From Coriaria nepalensis (taxonomy: Eukaryota > Streptophyta > Magnoliopsida > Cucurbitales > Coriariaceae), in NCBI GenBank assembly GCA_027186245.1, contig CP114483.1, forward strand, positions 11,800,220 to 11,864,219: a DNA stretch of 64,000 nt. The letters are read 5' to 3'. The notes beneath the pieces were generated by a model. It did not search any database and was not told the origin of the DNA. It saw only the letters and a program-made list of their open reading frames with translations. The position numbers and the translations under genes were made by a program. The number at the start of each line of letters is the position of its first letter. Position 1 is the first letter of the stretch. This document shows, in pieces, positions 38,311 to 50,943 of this stretch.

Positions 38311-40836
38311 GAAGACAACAATGCATTCCTTTAGCCTTAAAAAGCATGTCATTCAGTCTTTTCAAGTCATTAAAGTGTTTGAAAGCACGTCGAACCAATT
38401 CTATGTTTGCATTTAAAACACGACTTTCGTGCATAACTTGCAAATGATCTATTGAAGAAAACTATGCATTTTTTTAGCCTTAAAGTCGTTGTATTGCGTC
38501 TCTTTTGGTCATTAAATCATTCAAAATCACTTCATACGAAATTCGCTGTTTAAACATGACTTTCGTGCATAACTTGCCGTTGATCGATTCAAGGCAACAA
38601 CGCATTTGTTTAGCCTTAAAATCATGTCACTGAGTCTCTTATAGTCATGAAATCATTCTAAATTAATCCGAACGAATTCTATTTTCGGCCTTCAAACATG
38701 ATTTTCTTACATAACTTGCAATTAATCTAGTGAAGACAACAATGCATTCCTTTAGCCTTAAAAAGCATGTCATTCAGTCTTTTGATGTCATTAAATTGTT
38801 TGAAAGCACGTCGAACCAATTCTATGTTTGCATTTCAAACATGACTTTCATGCATAACTTGCCAATGATCTATTGAAGAAAACTATGCTTTTTTTTGCCT
38901 TAAAGTCGTATTATTGCGTCTCTTTTGGTCATTAAATCAATCAAAATCACTTCGTACGAAATTCGCAGTTTAAACATGACTTTCGTGCATAACTTGCCGT
39001 TGATCGATTCAAGGCAACAACGCATTTGTTTAGCCTTAAAATCATGTCGTTGAGTCTCTTGTAGTCATGAAATCATTCTAAATTAATCCGAACAAATTCT
39101 ATTTTCGCCCTTCAAACATGATTTTCTTACATAACTTGCAATTAATCTATTGAAGACAACAATGCATTCCTTTAGCCTTAAAAAGCATGTCATTCAGTCT
39201 TTTCAAGTCATTAAAGTGTTTGAAAGCACGTCGAACCAATTCTATGTTTGCATTTAAAACACGACTTTCATGCATAACTTGCAAATGATCGATTGAAGAA
39301 AACTATGCATTTTTTTAGCTTGAAAGTCGTATTATTGCGTTTCTTTTGGTCATTAAATCATTCAAAATCACTTCGTACGAAATTCGCAGTTTAAACATGA
39401 CTTTCGTGCATAACTTGCCGTTGATCGATTCAAGGCAACAACGCATTTGTTTAGCCTTAAAATCATGTCATTGAGTCTCTTGTAGTCATGAAATCATTCT
39501 AAATTAATCCGAACAAATTCTATTTTCGCCCTTCAAACATGATTTTCTTACATAACTTGCAATTAATCTTGTGAAGACAACAATTCATTCCTTTAGCCTT
39601 AAAAAGCATGTCATTCAGTCTTTTCATGTCATTAAAGTGTTTGAAAGCACGTCGAACCAATTCTATGTTTGCATTTAAAACACGACTTTCATGCATAACT
39701 TGCAAATGATCTATTGCAGAAAACTATGCACTTTTTTAGCCTTAAAGTCGTATTATTGCGTCTCTTTTGGTCATTAAATCATTCAAAATCACTTCGTACG
39801 AAATTCGCAGTTTAAACATTACTTTCGTGCATAACTTGCCATTGATCGATTTTGAGGCAACAACGCATTTGTTTAGCCTTAAAATCATGTCACTGAGTCT
39901 CATATAGTCATGAAATCATTCTAAATTAATCCGAACGAATTCTATTTTCGGCCTTCAAACATGATTTTCTTACATAACTTGCAATTAATCTATTGAAGAC
40001 AACAATGCATTCCTTTAGCCTTAAAAAGCATGTCATTCAGTCTTTTAAAGTCATTAAAGTGTTTGAAAGCACGTCGAACCAATTCTATGTTTGCATTTAA
40101 AACACGACTTTCGTGCACAACTCGCAAATGATCTATTGAAGAAAACTATGCATTTTGTTAGGCTTAAAGTCGTTGTATTGCGTCTCTTTTGGTCATTAAA
40201 TCATTCAAAATCACTTCGTACGAAATTCGCAGTTTAAACATGACTTTCGTGCATAACTTGCCGTTGATCGATTCAAGGCAACAACGCATTTGTTTAGCCT
40301 TAAAATCATGTCACTGAGTCTCTTATAGTCATGAAATCATTCTAAATTAATCCGAACGAATTCTATTTTCGGCCTTCGAACATGATTTTCTTACATAACT
40401 TGCAATTAATCTAGTGAAGACAACAATGCATTCCTTTAGCCTTAAAAAGCATGTCATTCAGTCTTTTCAAGTCATTAAAGTGTTTGAAAGCACGTCGAAC
40501 CAATTCTATGTTTGCATTTAAAACACGACTTTCATGCATAACATGCAAATGATCTATTGAAGAAAACTATCCACTTTTTTAGCCTTAAAGTCGTATTATT
40601 GCGTCTCTTTTGGTCATTAAATCATTCAAAATCACTTCGTACGAAATTCGCAATTTAAACATTACTTTCGTGCATAACTTGCCATTGATCGATTTAAGGC
40701 AACAACACATTTGTTTATCCTTAAAATCATGTGATTGAGTCTCTTGTAGTCATGAAATCATTCTAAATTAATCCGAACCAATTCTATTTTCGCCCTTCAA
40801 ACATGATTTTCTTACATAACTTGCAATTAATCTATT
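38311..40836. repeat. 6-unit HOR, copy 2 of 3 (second Family I block)
   Basis: Unit starts are 38311, 38732, 39152, 39573, 39995 and 40416. The changes at 36815 and 37852 recur exactly 2526 bp later, at 39341 and 40378. They occur nowhere else that I found, so this copy and the preceding one are each other's closest relatives. It has no direct counterpart in the first Family I block. Confidence 0.9.
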
Positions 40837-43362
40837 GAAGACAACAATGCATTCCTTTAGCCTTAAAAAGCATGTCATTCAGTCTTTTCAAGTCATTAAA
40901 GTGTTTGAAAGCACGTCGAACCAATTCTATGTTTGCATTTAAAACACGACTTTCGTGCATAACTTGCAAATGATCTATTGAAGAAAACTATGCATTTTTT
41001 TAGCCTTAAAGTCGTTGTATTGCGTCTCTTTTGGTCATTAAATCATTCAAAATCACTTCATACGAAATTCGCTGTTTAAACATGACTTTCGTGCATAACT
41101 TGCCGTTGATCGATTCAAGGCAACAACGCATTTGTTTAGCCTTAAAATCATGTCACTGAGTCTCTTATAGTCATGAAATCATTCTAAATTAATCCGAACG
41201 AATTCTATTTTCGGCCTTCAAACATGATTTTCTTACATAACTTGCAATTAATCTAGTGAAGACAACAATGCATTCCTTTAGCCTTAAAAAGCATGTCATT
41301 CAGTCTTTTGATGTCATTAAATTGTTTGAAAGCACGTCGAACCAATTCTATGTTTGCATTTCAAACATGACTTTCATGCATAACTTGCCAATGATCTATT
41401 GAAGAAAACTATGCTTTTTTTTGCCTTAAAGTCGTATTATTGCGTCTCTTTTGGTCATTAAATCAATCAAAATCACTTCGTACGAAATTCGCAGTTTAAA
41501 CATGACTTTCGTGCATAACTTGCCGTTGATCGATTCAAGGCAACAACGCATTTGTTTAGCCTTAAAATCATGTCGTTGAGTCTCTTGTAGTCATGAAATC
41601 ATTCTAAATTAATCCGAACAAATTCTATTTTCGCCCTTCAAACATGATTTTCTTACATAACTTGCAATTAATCTATTGAAGACAACAATGCATTCCTTTA
41701 GCCTTAAAAAGCATGTCATTCAGTCTTTTCAAGTCATTAAAGTGTTTGAAAGCACGTCGAACCAATTCTATGTTTGCATTTAAAACACGACTTTCATGCA
41801 TAACTTGCAAATGATCGATTGAAGAAAACTATGCATTTTTTTAGCTTGAAAGTCGTATTATTGCGTCTCTTTTGGTCATTAAATCATTCAAAATCACTTC
41901 GTACGAAATTCGCAGTTTAAACATGACTTTCGTGCATAACTTGCCGTTGATCGATTCAAGGCAACAACGCATTTGTTTAGCCTTAAAATCATGTCATTGA
42001 GTCTCTTGTAGTCATGAAATCATTCTAAATTAATCCGAACAAATTCTATTTTCGCCCTTCAAACATGATTTTCTTACATAACTTGCAATTAATCTTGTGA
42101 AGACAACAATTCATTCCTTTAGCCTTAAAAAGCATGTCATTCAGTCTTTTCATGTCATTAAAGTGTTTGAAAGCACGTCGAACCAATTCTATGTTTGCAT
42201 TTAAAACACGACTTTCATGCATAACTTGCAAATGATCTATTGCAGAAAACTATGCACTTTTTTAGCCTTAAAGTCGTATTATTGCGTCTCTTTTGGTCAT
42301 TAAATCATTCAAAATCACTTCGTACGAAATTCGCAGTTTAAACATTACTTTCGTGCATAACTTGCCATTGATCGATTTTGAGGCAACAACGCATTTGTTT
42401 AGCCTTAAAATCATGTCACTGAGTCTCATATAGTCATGAAATCATTCTAAATTAATCCGAACGAATTCTATTTTCGGCCTTCAAACATGATTTTCTTACA
42501 TAACTTGCAATTAATCTATTGAAGACAACAACGCATTCCTTTAGCCTTAAAAAGCATGTCATTCAGTCTTTTAAAGTCATTAAAGTGTTTGAAAGCACGT
42601 CGAACCAATTCTATGTTTGCATTTAAAACACGACTTTCGTGCACAACTCGCAAATGATCTATTGAAGAAAACTATGCATTTTGTTAGGCTTAAAGTCGTT
42701 GTATTGCGTCTCTTTTGGTCATTAAATCATTCAAAATCACTTCGTACGAAATTCGCAGTTTAAACATGACTTTCGTGCATAACTTGCCGTTGATCGATTC
42801 AAGGCAACAACGCATTTGTTTAGCCTTAAAATCATGTCACTGAGTCTCTTATAGTCATGAAATCATTCTAAATTAATCCGAACGAATTCTATTTTCGGCC
42901 TTCAAACATGATTTTCTTACATAACTTGCAATTAATCTAGTGAAGACAACAATGCATTCCTTTAGCCTTAAAAAGCATGTCATTCAGTCTTTTCAAGTCA
43001 TTAAAGTGTTTGAAAGCACGTCGAACCAATTCTATGTTTGCATTTAAAACACGACTTTCATGCATAACATGCAAATGATCTATTGAAGAAAACTATCCAC
43101 TTTTTTAGCCTTAAAGTCGTATTATTGCGTCTCTTTTGGTCATTAAATCATTCAAAATCACTTCGTACGAAATTCGCAATTTAAACATTACTTTCGTGCA
43201 TAACTTGCCATTGATCGATTTAAGGCAACAACACATTTGTTTATCCTTAAAATCATGTGATTGAGTCTCTTGTAGTCATGAAATCATTCTAAATTAATCC
43301 GAACCAATTCTATTTTCGCCCTTCAAACATGATTTTCTTACATAACTTGCAATTAATCTATT
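40837..43362. repeat. 6-unit HOR, copy 3 of 3 (second Family I block)
   Basis: Unit starts are 40837, 41258, 41678, 42099, 42521 and 42942. It lacks the changes found at 36815 and 37852 (it has C at 41867 and A at 42904) and instead has C at 42532. That last change is otherwise seen only at 10117. It is therefore the direct counterpart of 8422-10947. Confidence 0.9.
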
Positions 43363-46300
43363 GAAGACAACAATGCATTCCTTTAGCCTTAAAAAGCATG
43401 TCATTCAGTCTTTTCATGTCATTAAATTGTTTGAAAGCACGTCGAACCAATTCTATGTTTGCATTTAAAACATGACTTTCATGCATAACTTGCAAATGAT
43501 CTATTGAAGAGAACTATGCATTTTTTTTGCCTTAAAGTCCTATTATTGCGTCTCTTTTGGTCATTAAATCAATCAAAATCACTTCGTACGAAATTCGCAG
43601 TTTAAACATGACTTTCGTGCATAACTTGCCGTTGATCGATTCAAGGCAACAACGCATTTGTTTAGCCTTAAAATCATGTCATTGAGTCTCTTGTAGTCAT
43701 GAAATCATTCTAAATTAATCCGAACAAATTCTATTTTCGCCCTTCAAACATGATTTTCTTACATAACTTGCAATTAATCTATTGAAGACAACAATGCATT
43801 CCTTTAGCCTTAAAAAGCATGTCATTCAGTCTTTTCAAGTCATTAAAGTGTTTGAAAGCACGTCGAACCAATTCTATGTTTGCATTTAAAACACGACTTT
43901 CGTGCACAACTCGCAAATGATCTATTGAAGAAAACTATGCATTTTGTTAGCCTTAAAGTCGTTGTATTGCGTCTCTTTTGGTCATTAAATCATTCAAAAT
44001 CACTTCGTACGAAATTCGCAGTTTAAACATGACTTTCGTGCATAACTTGCCGTTGATCGATTCAAGGCAACAACGCATTTGTTTAGCCTTAAAATCATGT
44101 CACTGAGTCTCTTATAGTCATGAAATCATTCTAAATTAATCCGAACGAATTCTATTTTCGGCCTTCAAACATGATTTTCTTACATAACTTGCAATTAATC
44201 TAGTGAAGACAACAATGCATTCCTTTAGCCTTAAAAAGCGTGTCATTCAGTCTTTTGATGTCATTAAATTGTTTGAAAGCACGTCGAACCAATTCTATGT
44301 TTGCATTTAAAACACGACTTTCATGCATAACTTGCAAATGATCTATTGCAGAAAACTATGCATTTTTTTAGCTTGAAAGTCGTATTATTGCGTCTCTTTT
44401 GGTCATTAAATCATTCAAAATCACTTCGTACGAAATTCGCAGTTTAAACATGACTTTCGTGCATAACTTGCCGTTGATCGATTCAAGGCAACAACGCATT
44501 TGTTTAGCCTTAAAATCATGTCATTGAGTCTCTTGTAGTCATGAAATCATTCTAAATTAATCCGAACAAATTCTATTTTCGCCCTTCAAACATGATTTTC
44601 TTACATAACTTGCAATTAATCTAGTGAAGACAACAATGCATTCCTTTAGCCTTAAAAAGCATGTCATTCAGTCTTTTCATGTCATTAAAGTGTTTGAAAG
44701 CACGTCGAACCAATTATATGTTTGCATTTAAAACAGGACTTTCATGCATAACTTGCAAATGATCTATTGAAGAAAACTATGCATTTTTTTAGACTTAAAG
44801 TCGTATTATTGCGTCTCTTTTGGTCATTAAATCATTCAAAATCACTTCGTACGAAATTCGCAGTTTAAACATGACTTTCGTGCATAACTTGCCGTTGATC
44901 GATTCAAGGCAACAACACATTTGTTTAGCCTTAAAATCATGTCATTGAGTCTCTTGTAGTCATGAAATCATTCTAAATTATTCCGAACAAATTCTATTTT
45001 CGCCCTTCAAACATGATTTTCTTACATAACTTGCAATTAATCTAGTGAAGACAAGAATGCATTCCTTTAGCCTTAAAAAGCATGTCATTCAGTCTTTTCA
45101 TGTCATTAAATTGTTTGAAAGCACGTCGAACCAATTCTATGTTTGCATTTAAAACACGACTTTCATGCATAACTTGCAAATGATCGATTGAAGAAAACTA
45201 TGCATTTTTTTAGCTTGAAAGTCGTATTATTGCGTCTCTTTTGGTCATTAAATCATTCAAAATCACTTCGTACGAAATTCGCAGTTTAAACATGACTTTC
45301 GTGCATAACTTGCCGTTGATCGATTCAAGGCAACAACGCATTTGTTTAACCTTAAAATCATGTCACTGAGTCTCTTATAGTCATGAAATCATTCTAAATT
45401 AATCCGAACGAATTCTATTTTCGGCCTTCAAACATGATTTTCTTACATAACTTGCAATTAATCTAGTGAAGACAACAATGCATTCCTTTAGCCTTAAAAA
45501 GCATGTCATTCAGTCTTTTCATGTCATTAAAGTGTTTGAAAGCACGTCGAACCAATTCTATGTTTGCATTTAAAACACGACTTTCATGCATAACTTGCAA
45601 ATGATCTATTGCAGAAAACTATGCACTTTTTTAGCCTTAAAGTCGTATTATTGCGTCTCTTTTGGTCATTAAATCATTCAAAATCACTTCGTACGAAATT
45701 CGCAGTTTAAACATTACTTTCGTGCATAACTTGCCATTGATCGATTTTGAGGCAACAACGCATTTGTTTAGCCTTAAAATCATGTCACTGAGTCTCATAT
45801 AGTCATGAAATCATTCTAAATTAATCCGAACGAATTCTATTTTCGGCCTTCAAACATGATTTTCTTACATAACTTGCAATTAATCTATTGAAGACAACAA
45901 TGCATTCCTTTAGCCTTAAAAAGCATGTCATTCAGTCTTTTCAAGTCATTAAACTGTTTGAAAGCACGTCGAACCAATTCTATGTTCGCATTTAAAACAC
46001 GACTTTGGTGCATAACTTGCAAATGATCTATTGAAGAAAACTATGCATTTTTTTAGCCTTAAAGTCGTTCTATTGCGTCTCTTTTGGTCATTAAATCATT
46101 CAAAATCACTTCGTACGAAATTCGCAGTTTAAACATGACTTTCGTGCATAACTTGCCGTTGATCGATTCAAGGCAACAACGCATTTGTTTAGCCTTAAAA
46201 TCATGTCACTGAGTCTCTTATAGTCATGAAATCATTCTAAATTAATCCGAACGAATTCTATTTTCGGCCTTCAAACATGATTTTCTTACATAACTTGCAA

Positions 46301-46413
46301 TTAATCTAGTGAAGACAACAATGCATTCCTTTAGCCTTAAAAAGCATGTCATTCAGTCTTTTCAAGTCATTAAAGTGTTTGAAAACACGTCGAACCAATT
46401 CTATGTTTGCATT
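43363..46413. repeat. Second-copy equivalent of 10948-13998
   Basis: Unit starts are 43363, 43784, 44205, 44626, 45047, 45468, 45890 and 46311 (partial), each 32415 bp after its counterpart. All rare variants that I checked are shared: GAAGAGAAC at 43506, ATTATATG, ACAGGACTTTC, ACAAGAATGC, TCGCATTT at 45986, GTCGTTCTATTG and GAAAACACG. Homology of this specific kind ends at 46413. Confidence 0.86.
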
Positions 46414-49400
46414 TAAAACACGACTTTCATGCATAACTTGCAAATGATCTATTGAAGAAAACTATCCACTTTTTTAGCCTTAAAGTCGTATTATTGCGTC
46501 TCTTTTGGTCATTAAATCATTCAAAATCACTTCGTACGAAATTCGCAGTTTAAACATTACTTTCGTGCATAACTTGCCATTGATCGATTTAAGGCAACAA
46601 CGCATTTGTTTAGCCTTAAAATCATGTGATTGAGTCTCTTGTAGTCATGAAATCATTCTAAATTAATCCGAACGAATTCTATTTTCGCCCTTCAAACATG
46701 ATTTTCTTACATAAGTTGCAATTAATCTATTGAAGACAACAATGCATTCCTTTAGCCTTAAAAAGCATGTCATTCAGTCTTTTCAAGTCATTAAAGTGTT
46801 TGAAAGCACGTCGAACCAATTCTATGTTTGCATTTAAAACACGACTTTCATGCATAACTTGCAAATGATCTATTGAAGAAAACTATGCATTTTTTTAGCC
46901 TTAAAGTCGTATTATTGCGTCTATTTTAGTTATTAAATCATTCAAAATCACTTCGTACGAAATTCGTAGTTTAAACTTGGCTTTCGTGCATAACTTCCCG
47001 TTGATAGATTCAAGGCAACAACGCATTTGTTTAGCCTTAAAATCATGTCATTGAGTCTCTTGTAGTCATGAAATCATTCTAAATTAATCCGAACGAATTC
47101 TATTTTCGCCCTTCAAACATGATTTTCTTACATAACTTGCAATTAATCTATTGAAGACAACAATGCATTCCTTTAGCCTTAAAAAGCATGTCATTCAGTC
47201 TTTTCAAGTCATTAAAGTGTTTGAAAGCACGTCGAACCAATTCTATGTTTGCATTTAAAACACGACTTTCATGCATAACTTGCAAATGATCTATTGAAGA
47301 AAACTATGCATTTTTTTAGCCTTAAAGTCGTATTATTGCGTCTCTTTTGGTCATTAAATCATTCAAAATCACTTCGTACGAAATTCGCAGTTTAAACATG
47401 ACTTTCGTGCATAACTTGCCGTTGATCGATTCAAGGCAACAACGCATTTGTTTAACCTTAAAATCATGTCACTGAGTCTCTTATAGTCATGAAATCATTC
47501 TAAATTAATCCGAACGAATTCTATTTTCGGCCTTCAAACATGATTTTCTTACATAACTTGCAATTAATCTATTGAAGACAACAATGCATTCCTTTAGCCT
47601 TAAAAAGCATGTCATTCAGTCTTTTCATGTCATTAAATTGTTTGAAAGCACGTCGAACCAATTCTATGTTTGCATTTAAAACGTGACTTTCATGCTTAAC
47701 TTGCCAATGATCTATTGAAGAAAACTACGCATTTTTTTTTACCTTAAAGTCGTATTATTGCGTCTCTTTTGGTCATTAAATCAATCAAAATCACTTCGTA
47801 CGAAATTCGCAGTTTAAACATGACTTTCGTGCATAACTTGCCGTTGATCGATTCAAGGCAACAACGCATTTGTTTAGCCTTAAAATCATGTCATTGAGTC
47901 TCTTGTAGTCATGAAATCATTCTAAATTAATCCGAACAAATTCTATTTTCGCCCTTCAAACATGATTTTCTTACATAACTTGCAATTAATCTATTGAAGA
48001 CAACAATGCATTCCTTTAGCCTTAAAAAGCATGTCATTCAGTCTTTTCAAGTCATTAAAGTGTTTGAAAGCACGTCGAACCAATTCTATGTTTGCATTTA
48101 AAACACGACTTTCATGCATAACTTGCAAATGATCTATTGAAGAAAACTATCCACTTTTTTAGCCTTAAAGTCGTATTATTGCGTCTCTTTTGGTCATTAA
48201 ATCATTCAAAATCACTTCGTACGAAATTCGCAGTTTAAACATGACTTTCGTGCATAACTTGCCGTTGATCGATTCAAGGCAACAACACATTTGTTTAGCC
48301 TTAAAATCATGTCATTGAGTCTCTTGTAGTCATGAAATCATTCTAAATTATTCCGAACAAATTCTATTTTCGCCCTTCAAACATGATTTTCTTACATAAC
48401 TTGCAATTAATCTAGTGAAGACAACAATGCATTCCTTTAGCCTTAAAAAGCGTGTCATTCAGTCTTTTGATGTCATTAAATTGTTTGAAAGCACGTCGAA
48501 CCAATTCTATGTTTGCATTTCAAACATGACTTTCATGCATAACTTGCAAATGATCTATTGAAGAAAACTATGCATTTTTTTAGCCTTAAAGTCGTATTAT
48601 TGCGTCTCTTTTGGTCATTAAATCATTCAAAATCACTTCGTACGAAATTCGCAGTTTAAACATGACTTTCGTGCATAACTTGCCGTTCATCGATTCAGGG
48701 CAACAACGCATTTGTTTAACCTTAAAATCATGTCATTGAGTCTCTTGTAGTCATGAAATCATTCTAAATTAATCCGAACGAATTCTATTTTCGCCCTTCA
48801 AACATGATTTTCTTACATAACTTGCAATTAATCTATTGAAGACAACAATGCATTCCTTTAGCCTTAAAAAGCATGTCATTCAGTCTTTTCATGTCATTAA
48901 ATTGTTTGAAAGCACGTCGAACCAATTCTATGTTTGCATTTAAAACGTGACTTTCATGCTTAACTTGCCAATGATCTATTGAAGAAAACTACGCATTTTT
49001 TTTTACCTTAAAGTCGTATTATTGCGTCTCTTTTGGTCATTAAATCAATCAAAATCACTTCGTACGAAATTCGCAGTTTAAACATGACTTTCGTGCATAA
49101 CTTGCCGTTGATCGATTCAAGGCAACAACGCATTTGTTTAGCCTTAAAATCATGTCATTGAGTCTCTTGTAGTCATGAAATCATTCTAAATTAATCCGAA
49201 CAAATTCTATTTTCGCCCTTCAAACATGATTTTCTTACATAACTTGCAATTAATCTATTGAAGACAACAATGCATTCCTTTAGCCTTAAAAAGCATGTCA
49301 TTCAGTCTTTTCAAGTCATTAAAGTGTTTGAAAGCACGTCGAACCAATTCTATGTTTGCATTTAAAACACGACTTTCATGCATAACTTGCAAATGATCTA

Positions 49401-50943
49401 TTGAAGAAAACTATCCACTTTTTTAGCCTTAAAGTCGTATTATTGCGTCTCTTTTGGTCATTAAATCATTCAAAATCACTTCGTACGAAATTCGCAGTTT
49501 AAACATTACTTTCGTGCATAACTTGCCATTGATCGATTTAAGGCAACAACGCATTTGTTTAGCCTTAAAATCATGTGATTGAGTCTCTTGTAGTCATGAA
49601 ATCATTCTAAATTAATCCGAACGAATTCTATTTTCGCCCTTCAAACATGATTTTCTTACATAAGTTGCAATTAATCTATTAAAGACAACAATGCATTCCT
49701 TTAGCCTTAAAAAGCATGTCATTCAGTCTTTTCAAGTCATTAAAGTGTTTGAAAGCACGTCGAACCAATTCTATGTTTGCATTTAAAACACGACTTTCAT
49801 GCATAACTTGCAAATGATCTATTGAAGAAAACTATGCATTTTGTTAGCCTTAAAGTCGTATTATTGCATCTCTTTTGGTCATTAAATCATTCAAAATCAC
49901 TTCGTACGAAATTCGCAGTTTAAACATGACTTTCGTGCATAACTTCCCGTTGATAGATTCAAGGCAACAACGCATTTGTTTAGCCTTAAAATCATGTCAT
50001 TGAGTCTCTTATAATCATGAAATCATTCTAAATTAATCCGAACGAATTCTATTTTCGCCCTTCAAACATGATTTTCTTACATAACTTGCAATTAATCTAT
50101 TGAAGACAACAATGCATTCCTTTAGCCTTAAAAAGCATGTCATTCAGTCTTTTCAAGTCATTAAAGTGTTTGAAAGCACGTCGAACCAATTCTATGTTTG
50201 CATTTAAAACACGACTTTCATGCATAACTTGCAAATGATCTATTGAAGAAAACTATGCATTTTGTTAGCCTTAAAGTCGTATTATTGCATCTCCTTTGGT
50301 CATTAAATCAATCAAAATCACTTCGTACGAAATTCGCAGTTTAAACATGACTTTCGTGCATAACTTGCCGTTGATCGATTCAAGGCAACAACGCATTTGT
50401 TTAGCCTTAAAATCATGTCATTGAGTCCCTTGTAGTCATGAAATCATTCTAAATTAATCCGAACAAATTCTATTTTCGCCCTTCAAACATGATTTTCTTA
50501 CATAACTTGCAATTAATCTATTGAAGACAACAATGCATTCCTTTAGCCTTAAAAAGCATGTCATTCAGTCTTTTCAAGTCATTAAAGTGTTTGAAAGCAC
50601 GTCGAACCAATTCTATGTTTGCATTTAAAACACGACTTTCATGCATAACTTGCAAATGATCTATTGAAGAAAACTATCCACTTTTTTAGCCTTAAAGTCG
50701 TATTATTGCGTCTCTTTTGGTCATTAAATCATTCAAAATCACTTCGTACGAAATTCGCAGTTTAAACATGACTTTCGTGCATAACTTGCCGTTGATAGAT
50801 TCAAGGCAACAACGCATTTGTTTAGCCTTAAAATCATGTCATTGAGTCTCTTATAGTCATGAAATCATTCTAAATTAATCCGAACGAATTCTATTTTCGC
50901 CCTTCAAACATGATTTTCTTACATAACTTGCAATTAATCTAGT
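46414..50943. repeat. Family III left part with a three-unit near-duplication
   Basis: Unit starts inside are 46732, 47153, 47574, 47996, 48417, 48838, 49260, 49681, 50102 and 50523, after the tail of 46311. The units at 47574 and 48838 share a rare set: AAACGTGAC and CATGCTTAACTTGCC in A, CTACGC followed by T9 and ACC in B. They are 1264 bp apart (three units plus one extra T). The units at 46311 and 49260 share CTATCCAC, AAACATTAC, TGTGATTG and CATAAGTTGC. The unit at 49681 starts AAAGAC instead of GAAGAC. Family I and Family III types are interleaved here. Confidence 0.75.

Larger units (their letters stand above)
29889..46413. repeat. Family I block, second copy of the large duplication
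   Basis: This is the counterpart of 1-13998. It is longer because it holds three, not two, copies of the 2526-bp 6-unit HOR. By eye the left 5 kb of the two copies differ at only a few isolated sites (184/30072, 2136/32024, 3592/33480, 4011/33899) plus the cluster at 4902-4945. That is roughly one isolated difference per kb, a non-exhaustive hand count. The right limit is inside the A monomer starting at 46311: the rare GAAAACACG is shared, but the next diagnostic base (46414) is not. The left limit may lie further left, as the first copy is cut by the window edge. Confidence 0.9.

Noticed and set aside
29889..46413. Large duplication as a pure assembly artefact
   Set aside because: The two copies differ in ordered, HOR-specific ways (extra 6-unit HOR, 1-bp deletion near 7932, substitutions at 184, 2136, 3592 and 4011, cluster at 4902-4945), which a simple duplicated contig would not show. 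Long-read confirmation is still the deciding test.
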